The position numbers and the translations under genes were made by a program. From NCBI RefSeq assembly GCF_002868845.1, contig NZ_PKUB01000006.1, positions 1 to 64,000 on the forward strand: DNA of 64,000 nt, written 5' to 3'. The notes under the pieces were generated by a model. It saw only the letters and a program-made list of their open reading frames with translations, did not search any database and was not told where the DNA came from. How positions within the stretch are numbered: the first letter of the stretch is position 1; each line of letters begins with the position of its first letter. This document shows, piece after piece, positions 7,414-16,843 of this stretch. Origin of the DNA: Desulfuromonas sp. (GTDB lineage: Bacteria > Desulfobacterota > Desulfuromonadia > Desulfuromonadales > BM501).

Positions 7414-8499
7414 TCAGGAGTTGACGGCCGCTGTGGCCGTCCCGGAGGCGAAAAGTTCGTCGAATATCTCCTGCACCGTGGTGATCCGGTCGGCCTTCCA
7501 GGCGTTGGTTCCGCAGAAAACCAGGCCGGTCTCCACATCGCCGCGCTGGGCGCGGTCGAGGGCGTGGACGATGCAGAAGCGCTCCTGGCCCGCCTTGTAG
7601 GTACACTTCTTCAGGCAACCGGAGGGACACTTGACGCCCAAATCGACATCCCGCTGACGGACCTGCTCGATGTTTCCCTTGATGGCCCGCCCGGGAAGTC
7701 CGGCAGGGCTCATGATCAGGCCGATATCCTCCTGCCGGCAGTCGAGATACGTCTGCTTGAAGGCATCCGATGCGTCGCATTCCTCGGTGCAAACAAAGCG
7801 ACTGGCCATCTGAACCCCGTCGCTGCCCTGCTCCAGAGCGTGAAGAAGGTCCGCCCTGTCCCAGACGCCCCCGGCGGCGATGACCGGCACCTCGACCTGC
7901 CACTTCTCCCGGAAATAGGCTTTCACCCCCCGCACCGTGGCGTACTGGTCGTAATCTCCGGAGCCGATCTTCTCCAACTTTTCACCGAGATGCCCGCCGG
8001 CGGTATCGGGGTCTTCCACCACCACGGCGTCGGGAAACCGATCGAAACCCTTCTTCCACTTGCGAACGATGAGTTCGGCGGCCTTGACCGAGGAGACGAT
8101 GGGCACCAGGGCCACATCCGGCCACTCGGCGGTCAACTCGGGCAGGTTCATGGGAAGACCGGCGCCGCTGACGATAACCTTGGCTCCGGCCTCGCAGGAC
8201 GCCCGCACAATCTCGTTATAGTTGGTCACCGCCACCATGCAGTTGGTCCCGACGACGCCGTCCGGAGCGATTTCATAGGCCTTGCGGATCTCGTCCTTGA
8301 GCGCCAGGGGGTCTGCAGTGAAAAAGTTCTTGCCGTCGTAATGGGGGCTGTTGAGGCTGATGCCGGCGGTGGCGATCAGGCCGATTCCGCCACAGCGGGC
8401 CACGTGCCCCGCGAGGTTGCCCGCGGAGATGCGAACTCCCATCCCCCCCTGAACAAGAGGGAAGGGGACAGTATGTTTTCCAATGGTCAAGGGCTTCAT
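7414..8499 (-). CDS. Nitronate monooxygenase-family flavoprotein with a Cys cluster
   Basis: 361-residue FMN TIM-barrel protein of the nitronate monooxygenase/2-nitropropane dioxygenase superfamily (FabK-like fold). Seen: PLVQGGMGVRISAGNLAG at the N terminus, phosphate-binding turns VIAAGGVWDRADLL and GSDGVQMASRFVCT, and DTAGGHLGE. The C-terminal third carries eight Cys (237, 241, 254, 291, 295, 299, 309, 329), among them C-x3-C-x3-C-x9-C in CPSGCLKKCTYKAGQERFC. This suggests an Fe-S site in addition to FMN, as in oxygen-sensitive relatives. The true substrate is unknown; a reductase of enoyl or nitro compounds is as likely as an oxygenase in an anaerobe. An AGGAAAGG site precedes the ATG. 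Confidence 0.85.
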   Translation of the reverse strand: MKPLTIGKHTVPFPLVQGGMGVRISAGNLAGHVARCGGIGLIATAGISLNSPHYDGKNFFTADPLALKDEIRKAYEIAPDGVVGTNCMVAVTNYNEIVRASCEAGAKVIVSGAGLPMNLPELTAEWPDVALVPIVSSVKAAELIVRKWKKGFDRFPDAVVVEDPDTAGGHLGEKLEKIGSGDYDQYATVRGVKAYFREKWQVEVPVIAAGGVWDRADLLHALEQGSDGVQMASRFVCTEECDASDAFKQTYLDCRQEDIGLIMSPAGLPGRAIKGNIEQVRQRDVDLGVKCPSGCLKKCTYKAGQERFCIVHALDRAQRGDVETGLVFCGTNAWKADRITTVQEIFDELFASGTATAAVNS

Positions 8500-8518
8500 A
8501 ATACACCTTTCCTGGCGA

Positions 8519-8552
8519 AGACTGTCTGTTTAGAGGGGCGCCAAAACAGTCT
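8519..8552. repeat. Inverted repeat upstream of the nitronate monooxygenase gene
   Basis: AGACTGT at 8519-8525 and ACAGTCT at 8546-8552 are perfect complements, 20 bases apart, within the 5' region of the minus-strand gene. A binding site or leader hairpin is possible. Confidence 0.3.
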
Positions 8553-8602
8553 CCATCCTAGCAGGGACAAGCCGATTTTAATGTAATAGTTGTGTAAAAA
8601 TC

Positions 8603-8625
8603 CCCTTGTCCCCCCTCGACAAGGG
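8603..8625. other. Hairpin in the leader of the sensor kinase gene
   Basis: CCCTTGTC and GACAAGGG form a perfect 8-bp stem around a 7-base pyrimidine loop, 16 bases before the sensor kinase ATG. On the minus strand a GATTTTTAC run follows, so it could also stop antisense transcription. Confidence 0.4.
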
Positions 8626-8641
8626 ATGGTAAAGAGGTGCT

Positions 8642-9600
8642 ATGAAACTTTTCGGTCGCATCGTCAGCCCCCTGATGACCTTTATCGGCATCCAGCTCGT
8701 CTGGATTATGGTGGTCATCTTCTGGGTCTCCTGGTTCATGGGAAGCCACCGGCGTTTGCGCCTGCTGGCCGAAAAGTACAGCCCCGAACTGCTTCAGGGC
8801 GGGATCGACTGGTTCATCCTGGTCGAAGGCCTGGTCCTGCTGGGCGCCATCCTGGTCGGGGTCTACGTGATTTTCCTCTACTGGCGCCGCCAGGTGGCCC
8901 TGAACCGGGCCCAGCGCGACTTCGTCGCCCAGGTCACCCATGAACTCAAATCGCCCCTGGCCTCGCTGAAGTTGCATCTGGAAACGATCCGCCGCCACCA
9001 CCCCTCGCCGGAAAAGATGGAGACCTTTCTCGATACCATGCTGGCCGACACCGAGCGACTGGACGACCTGACCAACAACATGCTCAGCGCCAACAAGGTC
9101 GGCCAGCGGGGGATCCGGCTCACCCTCCGCCCCTGCGACCTCTCCGACCTGGTCACCGGCTATTTTCGCCCCCGCCAGTTCGCGCTGCCCAAAGCGGGCA
9201 CCATGAACCTGGACATCGCCCCCGGCCTTTTTGCCCGGGTCGACAAGGAAAGCCTGGAAACCGTCTTTCGCAACCTCATGGAGAACGCCCTGCTCTACGC
9301 CTCCGGCCCGCCCGTCATACGGGTCACCATGGAGCGGGAGGGGACATTCGCCCACTTCACCTTTTCCGACCAGGGCATGGGAATCGCGAAAAGGGACCAG
9401 AAAAAGGTCTTCCGCATGTTCTACCGGGTGCGCCAGACGGGGAAAACGATCCGCGGCTCCGGACTTGGGCTGTTCATCGTACGCGCCCTGGTGCGCCTGC
9501 ACCGGGGCAAGGTCTGGCTGGAGAGCTCCGGGGAGGGGCGGGGAACGGCCATTCACATCCTCCTGCCCCTGATCGACCCGGCCGAAGCGGAGGGAACGCC

Positions 9601-9604
<4 letters not shown>
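8642..9604 (+). CDS. Sensor histidine kinase
   Basis: 320-residue membrane kinase. Two hydrophobic segments (about residues 10-33 and 57-80) flank a short loop of about 24 residues, so there is little room for a periplasmic sensor domain. No clear HAMP follows. The H box is VTHELKSPLASL with His100, the N box NLMENALLYA, then GMGIAKRDQKKVF and GSGLGLFIVRAL. Its GTGA stop overlaps the start of the response regulator, so the two form a co-translated pair. The signal may be sensed in the membrane or by the cytoplasmic linker. Target genes are not evident; the neighbours are redox enzymes. Confidence 0.93.
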
Positions 9605-10307
<703 letters not shown>

Positions 10308-10311
<4 letters not shown>

Positions 10312-10982
10312 ATCTTTAGGCCGTCGAGCACCTCTGCCTTGAAGGCTTCAATACCCATTTCCTCGACGAACTTGCCGAGGCGGCAGCGGCGGTCCTTGGC
10401 CTTGAACCAGGTCACGATGTGATCCACGACCTTCAAGGCCTCCTCGTCGCTCGGCACGTGCTCCATAAGCTTGAACGAAAGGCGGGGCCGACCGCCTCCG
10501 TTGCCGCCGACCATGACGTTCCAGCCCTTGGGGCTTCCGATCAGGCCGACATCCTTGATGCACACCTCGCCGCAGTCGTTGGGACAGCCCGAAACGCCCA
10601 TCTTGAACTTCCAGGGAAGCTCCATGCCGTGGTACTTCCTGTCCAGCTCCAGACCGACCTCCACCGAATTTTGCTGGCCGCGCTTGCAGAAGGTCGTGCC
10701 GGGGCAGATCTTCACCGAGCGCACGCACATGCCGATGGCGGCCCCGGGCTTCTCGCCGAGCTCCTCCCAGATCTGGTCAAGCTTCTCCTCGGGAAGCCCG
10801 ACAATGGCGATGCGCTTGGCGCTTGTGAGCTTAAGGGCCTGAGCCCCGAAGCGTTCAGCGACATCGGCGATCCTGCGCAGTTGCGCCGGCTCGGTAAGCC
10901 CTCCGGGAATATGTGGAGCGATGGCGTAGGTCTCCTTGTCCCGCTGGACGATCGCCCCTTTTTCCAAAATATCCTTTTTCAT
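10308..10982 (-). CDS. Small siroheme sulfite/nitrite reductase (P590-like)
   Basis: 224-residue protein with one half-repeat of the siroheme reductase fold instead of the usual two. It has the siroheme-[4Fe-4S] motif: Cys93-x5-Cys99 in KICPGTTFCKRG and Cys133-x3-Cys137 in SGCPNDCGEVC, with extra Cys86 and Cys141. Length and layout match the small low-spin 'assimilatory-type' sulfite reductase (P590) known from Desulfovibrio and Desulfuromonas. It would reduce sulfite or nitrite in the cytoplasm with an unidentified donor; no reductase partner lies next to it. The ATG has a GGAGG site. Transcribed alone, convergent with the two-component genes. Confidence 0.85.
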
Positions 10983-11111
10983 CGTTCAACCTCCATGAAA
11001 TCACTGCGACTATTCCACACCGGCCCACACCTAAGAGAGCATACTATTGCCGACAAGGACCACACCTGTCAAGCGGGCCCTTGGCCAAACGAGCAAAAGA
11101 GAACTTTCTGG

Positions 11112-11139
11112 TTGCACCCCCCACCCGTTTCTTTATAAT
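11112..11139 (+). promoter_or_regulatory. Promoter of the quinone oxidoreductase gene
   Basis: TTGCAC (11112-11117) and a perfect TATAAT (11134-11139) are spaced by 16 bases, 51 bases before the ATG. A short palindrome follows immediately. Confidence 0.65.
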
Positions 11140-11141
11140 CG

Positions 11142-11154
11142 GAAACAATGTTTC
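11142..11154. promoter_or_regulatory. Palindrome GAAACAATGTTTC at the quinone oxidoreductase start region
   Basis: GAAAC-AAT-GTTTC is a perfect 5+5 palindrome three bases after the -10 box, overlapping the expected transcription start. This is a common repressor position, but the regulator is unknown. Confidence 0.4.
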
Positions 11155-11190
11155 ATTACGACCGATAAATTCTAAAAGGGGGATTTTACC

Positions 11191-12177
11191 ATGAAAGCGG
11201 TTTTGCTGGACGGATTCGGCGGGTTGGATGTTCTCAAGACAGGGGAAATCGAAAAGCCCAGGCCCAAAGAGGACGAGGTGCTGGTGCGGGTGGCGGCCAC
11301 GTCGATCAACCGGCCCGACCTGGTACAGCGCGAAGGCAAATACCCGGCTCCGCCGGGAGACTCTGAGATCCTCGGCCTGGAAGTCGCCGGGATCGTCGAG
11401 GAGCTCGGCCCCGGGGTGAAGGGCTGGAAGACCGGCGACCGGGTCATGGGACTGGTGGGCGGAGGCGGCTACGCCGAGTACGCCGTCGCCTACGCCAACC
11501 ACCTGATGCCGATCCCCGACAATATGAGCTTCGAGGAGGCGGCCTGCGTCTGCGAGTCCTACATCACGGCCTTTCTCAACGTCTTCATGATCGGGGGACT
11601 CACAGACGGGCAGACCGCCATCTTTCACGGCGGCGGCGGCGGGGTCAACACCGCGGCGATGCAACTGGCCAAGGCCCTGACCCCCGCTGTCAAGACGATC
11701 GTCACGGCCCACCCGGACAAGATCGAGCGGGTCAGGCAACTCGGCGCCGACCTGGTCATCGATTATACCGAAAGCCCCGACTTCACCGACCACGTCAAAG
11801 AATTCACCGGCAAGAAGGGGGTCGACCTGGTCCTCGACCACGTCGGCGCAAAGTACCTCAAACCGAACATGAACTCCCTGGCCTACAAGGGCAAGCTCGT
11901 GATCATCGGGGTCATCAGCGGCATCAAGGCCGAACTCAACCTCGCCCTGATGATGGTCAAGCGCCAGCAGATCATCGGCTCGGTGCTGCGTTCCCGACCC
12001 GTGCCGGAGAAAGCCGAGATCATCGCCGAATTCACCAAAACCGCACTGCCGAAATTCGCCGACCGCACCATCGTGCCGATCATCTAAAAGGTCTTCCCCC
12101 TCGACCAGGTCGCCGAAGCCCACCGAATGATGGAAGAGGACAAGCACTTCGGCAAGATCGTGCTGAAAGTCGGGTAA
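11191..12177 (+). pseudogene. NAD(P)H:quinone oxidoreductase (zinc-free MDR family), in-frame TAA
   Basis: Medium-chain reductase of the PIG3/quinone oxidoreductase group, which reduces quinones or enones with NAD(P)H. Seen: the N-terminal GroES-like domain (MKAVLLDGFGG, INRPDLVQREGKYP), the GDRVMGLVGGGGYAEYA segment, and the Rossmann region (FHGGGGGVNTAAMQLAK; GADLVIDYT). An in-frame TAA at 12085-12087 (codon 299) ends the frame. The next 29 codons read KVFPLDQVAEAHRMM and end HFGKIVLKVG, exactly the expected C terminus, before a TAA at 12175-12177. The intact product would be 328 residues, normal for the family. The change could be TAC or TAT to TAA. Either a nonsense mutation or a sequencing error. 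Confidence 0.85.
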
Positions 12178-12230
12178 TGGTTCGAGTTTCGAGGAAAGAG
12201 GGCTTTCACCATTGGCCTTGACTCTGCGCC

Positions 12231-12719
12231 ATGTACGATAAGAGACATTTCGACTGGGACAAGCTCCCTCCCCTGACCTCTCCCCGCCGCATGCTCGGCC
12301 TGAAGGGCGTGGCGCTGGGCCTGATCAACCTGCCCCCGGGGCAGGGGTACACCTTTACCCACTCCCACCGGGAGCAGGAAGAGGTCTACATGGTTTTGGA
12401 GGGAGAGGGGATTTTGCTGGTGGACGGGGAAGAGCTTCCCCTCGGCTCCGGCGACATGGTGCGGGTCGATCCCGAATCGAAACGGGCCCTGAACAACAAC
12501 GGCCGGGTCCCGCTGCGCATCATTTGCGCCGGCGGGGTCCCGGCCGGATATCCCAAGCACCCGGAGGCCCGCTACCTCATCGACGACGGAAGGCCCGACT
12601 ACGACGACGTCCCTCCTTGGTGCGCGAACGACCCGGAGGTCGCCGCCAACAACGCCAGGCTCAAAAAGCGCTACCCGGCCTCCCTGGCCAAGCGGGCCGC
12701 CGCCCCCCGGAAGCCCTGA
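12231..12719 (+). CDS. Cupin-domain protein
   Basis: 162-residue single-domain cupin. The two cupin motifs are visible: motif 1 in HSHREQEEVYMVLEGEG (residues about 44-60; His-x-His, then Glu) and motif 2 in LGSGDMVRVDP. It therefore probably binds a metal ion. The C-terminal 50 residues are hydrophilic and Lys/Arg rich. Substrate unknown: cupins range from sugar isomerases to dioxygenases. No good ribosome site precedes the ATG. It lies 53 bases after the quinone oxidoreductase. Confidence 0.8.
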   Translation: MYDKRHFDWDKLPPLTSPRRMLGLKGVALGLINLPPGQGYTFTHSHREQEEVYMVLEGEGILLVDGEELPLGSGDMVRVDPESKRALNNNGRVPLRIICAGGVPAGYPKHPEARYLIDDGRPDYDDVPPWCANDPEVAANNARLKKRYPASLAKRAAAPRKP

Positions 12720-12764
12720 AGGTCAGCGGGCCTTCTGACGGAAATCTGACCCACCCTCCCCGAA

Positions 12765-12788
12765 CCGACCGGCGCCCGTCGGACTTTT
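12765..12788 (+). terminator. Weak hairpin after the cupin gene
   Basis: CCGAC and GTCGG form a 5-bp stem followed by ACTTTTG. Short stem and T run; possible terminator between the convergent cupin and HDOD genes. Confidence 0.3.
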
Positions 12789-12804
12789 GACCTCCGGCGG
12801 GGGC

Positions 12805-13656
12805 TCAGGCCAGCAGAGCCTCCCGGTCCTTTTCGAAAATCCTGCCGAACTCCTCCAGAAGCGAGGCCACCTGCTCCCGATCGAGTCCAAGGGCACAGGC
12901 TCCGGGGCTCTGTTCCAGCTCGATGTCCGGCTCCGCATCGCGTCGCCCGATACCGAGATGGCGGCACAGGTTGTCGGCCAGGTTCACCACCGACAACAGC
13001 CGAAACAGGGCGGGATCATCCTCCGGGGAGACCCCAAGGTCCTCGTGGTGCCGCGCCGCCTGGCTGAGATTTTCCGAGAAGTTCCACTTCTCCAGGACCG
13101 CCGCACCGATCACCTGGTGAGAGAAAGGAAAGTAGCGCCGCTCCATCTCGCCCCCATCCCCCTCCCCGTTGTAGACGCCCTCCACCACCTGACGGTACTT
13201 CTGGCTGTCCAGGCTGTTCATGGCCATCTTGCCGATATGACGGAACAGCCCGGCCAGGAAAGCCTCTTCCGGGTCGCAGCCCGACACGCGCAATGCCACG
13301 ACCCTTGCGGCAATCGCCCCCCCGACGGAATCTTCCCAGAGCATCTTCTCCATCAGCCCGAAGGATGTTCCCATGCCTTTGAGGCTGGCGGCCAGAACCT
13401 GGCTCTTCAGGGTCTTCTCCCCGAGGATCATGATGGCGTGCTCCAGGGTCTTCACCTGCCGCTTCAAACTGTAGAAGGAGGAGTTTGCGATCTTCAGGAT
13501 GCGGGCCGAAACCCCCTGGTCGCTGGAGATGGTCCGGGCCAGATCCTCGGGACGGGTTTGGGGGTTCTGCAAGAGCTGCAGGACCTTCGCGGCAACCACC
13601 GGCACCGGAGGGAGGTCCCCGACCGCCTTGATTACAAGTTGCAGTTCACTCGACAT
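12805..13656 (-). CDS. HDOD-domain signalling protein
   Basis: 283-residue protein made almost entirely of an HDOD domain (residues about 5-220), a degenerate relative of HD phosphohydrolases. The N terminus has the family pattern LPPVPVVAAKVLQLLQNP, then ISSDQGVSARILKIANSSFY and AIMILGEKTLKSQVLAAS. The site corresponding to the HD pair reads GLFRHIGKMAMNS, so the Asp is absent and metal-dependent catalysis is unlikely. No receiver or output domain is fused. Such proteins act as regulatory scaffolds in c-di-GMP or stress networks. Transcribed alone. Confidence 0.85.
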   Translation of the reverse strand: MSSELQLVIKAVGDLPPVPVVAAKVLQLLQNPQTRPEDLARTISSDQGVSARILKIANSSFYSLKRQVKTLEHAIMILGEKTLKSQVLAASLKGMGTSFGLMEKMLWEDSVGGAIAARVVALRVSGCDPEEAFLAGLFRHIGKMAMNSLDSQKYRQVVEGVYNGEGDGGEMERRYFPFSHQVIGAAVLEKWNFSENLSQAARHHEDLGVSPEDDPALFRLLSVVNLADNLCRHLGIGRRDAEPDIELEQSPGACALGLDREQVASLLEEFGRIFEKDREALLA

Positions 13657-13860
13657 CTGGAATAACTCCGAAAGGGGAAATAGGCTTCCATCTCAAGGAA
13701 AAGCAAAAAACACGCCACTTGGCACTCACTCTAAAAATAAGTTCTTCGAAATGGATGAAGACACAAAAGAGGGGAAGCAGTCTCCCTTTCGACAGCCGAA
13801 GCCTCGAAACGGACTGAGGGGTATGAGGAGGAGACAGGTTTCTGAGACCGCCTGATCGTC
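13657..13860. other. Gene-free stretch upstream of the HDOD gene
   Basis: No ORF with a ribosome site or family likeness. It contains the upstream region of the HDOD gene (minus) and leads into the mltA terminator at 13861-13890. No strong promoter box was recognised. Confidence 0.4.
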
Positions 13861-13890
13861 AAAAAAAACTCCCCAGGATTTCCCGAGGAG
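13861..13890 (-). terminator. Intrinsic terminator after mltA
   Basis: On the minus strand CTCCTCGGG, loop AAAT and CCTGGGGAG form a 9-bp stem with two wobble pairs, followed by eight T. It lies about 75 bases past the mltA stop. Confidence 0.75.
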
Positions 13891-13963
13891 CCGAACCGCC
13901 GAACAAGGTGAATTCTACAAGAGGGAATCTACTCCCCCGGACCGTTCAAGACAGGAGTACCTC

Positions 13964-15160
13964 TCAGTGGCCCTCCTGGCGAAGCGCAAATGCCTTCGGC
14001 AGAAGAACCCAGAGCCTCCCCTCCTGCTTCATTCGGCCCGCAAAGAACGCAGCCTCGTCTCCCAGGCCCCAGAAGAAATCGGCCCGCACCGCACCCCTGA
14101 TGGCCCCCCCGGTGTCCTGAGCGACCATAACCCGCCTGAGGGGGTCGGTGCTGCCCGGCCAGGTCGTATCCAGAAAGACCGGCGCCCCGAGGGGAATAAC
14201 ATCGGGATCGACGGCCAGACTGCGCCCTGCAGTCAAGGGAACCCCCAGGTCTCCGGGCGGACTTTGAAATTCAGCGGGCAACTCGCGGAAGAAAACGTAG
14301 CTGGGATTCTCTCCGAGCAGAGCTCCAACCTGTTCGGGATTCTCCTGCGTCCAGGCCATGATGTTCTGCATCGACATCTGATCCCGGGTCATCTCCCCCC
14401 GGTCAAGCAGCAGCTTGCCGATTGAGCGATAGGGATGCCCGTTTTGATCGGAATAATTGACCATGACCCGGTCGCCGCCCTCAAGGTTGACGCGGCCCGA
14501 GCCCTGGATATGAAGAAAAAAAAGCTCCACGGGATCTTCGACCCAAAACAACTCCCTGCCCTTCACCGGAGCCTGCTCACCGTCGATCTGCGATCGTTCC
14601 CAGTAGGGCACCACCCTGCGCCCCTCTAGCCTTCCCCGCAGCCGGTAGCCCTTCAGCTCCGGGTAAATCATGGCAAGGTCGATCACCAGGAGGTCGTCGG
14701 GAACCCCGTAAACAGGATAGGGAAAACGGTCCGAACGCTGCCGGCTGCCGTCCAGGTCGGGAACGTAGTAGCCGGTGATGAGACCGGTCGTGCTCCCGTC
14801 GGGACGGCTCACCCGGTAAGGGATGAAACCCTCCTCGAGAAAACGGCGCACCGCTTCTTCGTCTCCGGGGGAGATTTCCCGGGCGGCGAGACAGGCGGCC
14901 GCCCAAGGCTCCTTGCGGCCCAGCGCCTTGCAACTCTCCAGAATCGCCCCCAGGGAGGCCTCGGCACCGGAGCCGGGCCAGCCCTCGAGGGCGGCCCATG
15001 AGACGGCCTCCAGAGGTGCAACCTTTTCGGGGATCCGCGCGCACCCGCCTAAAACCGATAGGAGAAGCGCCGTCAATACCAGGAGAACATGCAGGGATTT
15101 GGACAACACGAAAAGACTCGCTTTGAGCCCGCCCCTGCTGACAGCCGCAAAGGCGGCCAC
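13964..15160 (-). CDS. mltA: Membrane-bound lytic murein transglycosylase A
   Basis: About 398-residue outer-membrane lipoprotein that cleaves peptidoglycan glycan strands to 1,6-anhydro products. The lipobox is LLSVLGGC near residue 40. The MltA domain includes LITGYYVPDLDGS and ELFWVEDPVELFFLHIQGSG. The C-terminal 3D domain has VMVAQDTGGAIRG with the catalytic Asp, followed by ADFFWG. The start is uncertain. GTG at 15160 is the longest form, but a later GTG or TTG in front of SKSLHVLLVL would give a more normal short n-region. It follows the PQQ-propeller gene by about 25 bases and is probably co-transcribed with it. Confidence 0.92.
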   Translation of the reverse strand: MAAFAAVSRGGLKASLFVLSKSLHVLLVLTALLLSVLGGCARIPEKVAPLEAVSWAALEGWPGSGAEASLGAILESCKALGRKEPWAAACLAAREISPGDEEAVRRFLEEGFIPYRVSRPDGSTTGLITGYYVPDLDGSRQRSDRFPYPVYGVPDDLLVIDLAMIYPELKGYRLRGRLEGRRVVPYWERSQIDGEQAPVKGRELFWVEDPVELFFLHIQGSGRVNLEGGDRVMVNYSDQNGHPYRSIGKLLLDRGEMTRDQMSMQNIMAWTQENPEQVGALLGENPSYVFFRELPAEFQSPPGDLGVPLTAGRSLAVDPDVIPLGAPVFLDTTWPGSTDPLRRVMVAQDTGGAIRGAVRADFFWGLGDEAAFFAGRMKQEGRLWVLLPKAFALRQEGH

Positions 15161-15184
15161 AGGGTCGGGGAAGGGGCCGGCCGA

Positions 15185-16339
15185 TCAGCGAACGGCCCTC
15201 AAGCTGCCGTCGTTGCTGCCGAAGAAAACCACTCCCGAGGCGATGGCCGGGGAGGAGTTGATGGGTCCACCGGTTTTGAACTTCCACTTCTCCTGCCCAC
15301 TTGAGACATCGAGGGCGTAGAGGTGCTGGTCAAGGCTGCCGATATAAACGATCTCGCCCGCCAGGGAAGGCGAGGCCACCACCTCGGCCCCGCACTGAAA
15401 ATGCCACCGCAGCTCTCCGCTACCGGCATCGACCGCGTAGAAATTGCCGTCGTTGCAGCCAAAATAGACCGTCCCGGCCAGGACCGCCGGCGAAGAGCGG
15501 ATCTCACCTCCGGCAACGAACTCCCATCTCTTTTCGCCGCTGATCGGATCGAGGGCATACAGGCGATTGTCACCGCCGAAGTATACCGCTTCGCCGGTCA
15601 CGGCCGGAGCCGAGAAGCGCCCGCTTTCGGTCTTCACTTGCCCCTGGAACTTCCACAACTCCTGGCCGGTCCGGGTATCCAGAGCATAAAGGAAACCGTC
15701 CGTGCTGCCGAAGTAAACCGCCTGCCCCGCCACGGCGGGGGCCGAATCGACCGCCCCGGTGGTCCGGAAGTTCCAACGCTCCTTGCCGGTCAGGGCATCG
15801 ACGGCATACAGGGGCTGATCGGGGGATTCGCCGTAGGCCCCGAAATAGACCACGCCATCAGCAACCACAGGGGAAGAATAGATGAGCGAGCCATCGGTTT
15901 CAAGAACCCATTTCACTTTGCCTGTCTCAGCATCCAGGGCGTAGAAGCGGTTCTGGGATGTGCTGCCGAAATAAACCATGCCGTAGGCAACGGCAGGCGA
16001 AGGGAAAATGCCCTCATGACCCTTGAAGCGCCACTTCTCCTGCCCAGTGAGAAGGTCAACCGCATAAAGGTTCTTGTCGTCGCTTCCGAAATAGACCACC
16101 CCGTCGGCTACGCAGGGCGAAGAGTAGATGGGACCGCCGGTCTTGAAATTCCAGAGCAGCTTCGAGAGTTGAGCCGGTCCGGGAGCATCGTAGACACCGG
16201 TACGCTGGGGGTTGGCCCGATACATGGCCGTGGCCCCCTCCAGGTTCGGCTCCCCTGCCCTTTCGCAGCCAGCACACAACAATACTCCAAAAATCGCCAG
16301 CACCAGGGGAAGTCCCGGATGCCTGATGTCAAACCGCAT
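15185..16339 (-). CDS. PQQ/WD-like beta-propeller lipoprotein
   Basis: 384-residue exported lipoprotein. A Sec signal with lipobox GVLLCAGC at the N terminus is followed by about eight blades of a pyrrolo-quinoline-quinone-like propeller. Each blade has the pattern SSPxVADGVVYFGSxDxxLYALDxxTGxxxW. The repeats are very regular. It resembles BamB, the accessory protein of the outer-membrane assembly machine, and PQQ-binding domains of dehydrogenases. No dehydrogenase catalytic region is present, so a scaffold role is more likely. The ATG at 16339 is chosen because AAGGAGG lies 6-7 bases upstream; an ATG 8 codons further 5' has none. Likely co-transcribed with mltA. Confidence 0.85.
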   Translation of the reverse strand: MRFDIRHPGLPLVLAIFGVLLCAGCERAGEPNLEGATAMYRANPQRTGVYDAPGPAQLSKLLWNFKTGGPIYSSPCVADGVVYFGSDDKNLYAVDLLTGQEKWRFKGHEGIFPSPAVAYGMVYFGSTSQNRFYALDAETGKVKWVLETDGSLIYSSPVVADGVVYFGAYGESPDQPLYAVDALTGKERWNFRTTGAVDSAPAVAGQAVYFGSTDGFLYALDTRTGQELWKFQGQVKTESGRFSAPAVTGEAVYFGGDNRLYALDPISGEKRWEFVAGGEIRSSPAVLAGTVYFGCNDGNFYAVDAGSGELRWHFQCGAEVVASPSLAGEIVYIGSLDQHLYALDVSSGQEKWKFKTGGPINSSPAIASGVVFFGSNDGSLRAVR

Positions 16340-16745
16340 GGATGGCCTCCTTTGCCTTGCCAAAATAATTCCCGATCACACCGGCCCCTTCCAAGACGGG
16401 CGGAAGAAATCAAACAAAGCCAAGAGTTGACTCCCCCCAACCTTCGTCTGGGTCCCGCTTATCCGGCTTGCTACTTCAACACATGAAATTAAACCACAAA
16501 TGTCGGAGATCTCAAGTACACCTAAACTATTAGTTGGTTTTTTTAAAAACCGATAATTCGTAAACCTTTCAACACCTTACAGCCGAAACATCCAGAGAGC
16601 CCCCCCTCCCCAAGCCCGACCGTTCATCCTGAACGATCCCCAACCAGAAAGAGACGGTCTCGCTTTTTACCGAAAAGGGGTAGCCAAAAAAAAATGGCGA
16701 CGACCCGGTGCATTAGCCTCGAAAAATTAGAATTGCTTCTCAAAA
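16340..16745. other. Gene-free, locally AT-rich region upstream of the Tad cluster
   Basis: About 400 bases without a believable gene. The part from about 16480 to 16800 is visibly richer in A and T than its surroundings. It includes GGTTTTTTTAAAAACC at about 16534-16549, a short AT palindrome. It separates the divergent PQQ gene from the first pilin promoter and is a natural place for regulator binding. Confidence 0.45.
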
Positions 16746-16773
16746 TTGACAACCCCCGATTTAACGATATTCT
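16746..16773 (+). promoter_or_regulatory. Promoter of the first Flp pilin gene
   Basis: Consensus TTGACA (16746-16751) and TATTCT (16768-16773), 16 bases apart, with a leader of about 65 bases. A strong sigma-70 site suits a major structural subunit. Confidence 0.65.
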
Positions 16774-16843
16774 TTTCCTACAAAAGATGTAGATGGCATA
16801 TCCATCAAACGCGGTCCAACTCATCCCTTCTAAGGAGACTAAA

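Noticed and set aside
12805-13656. HDOD protein as a c-di-GMP phosphodiesterase
   Set aside because: The HD metal pair is absent (RHIGK), so catalytic activity is not supported.
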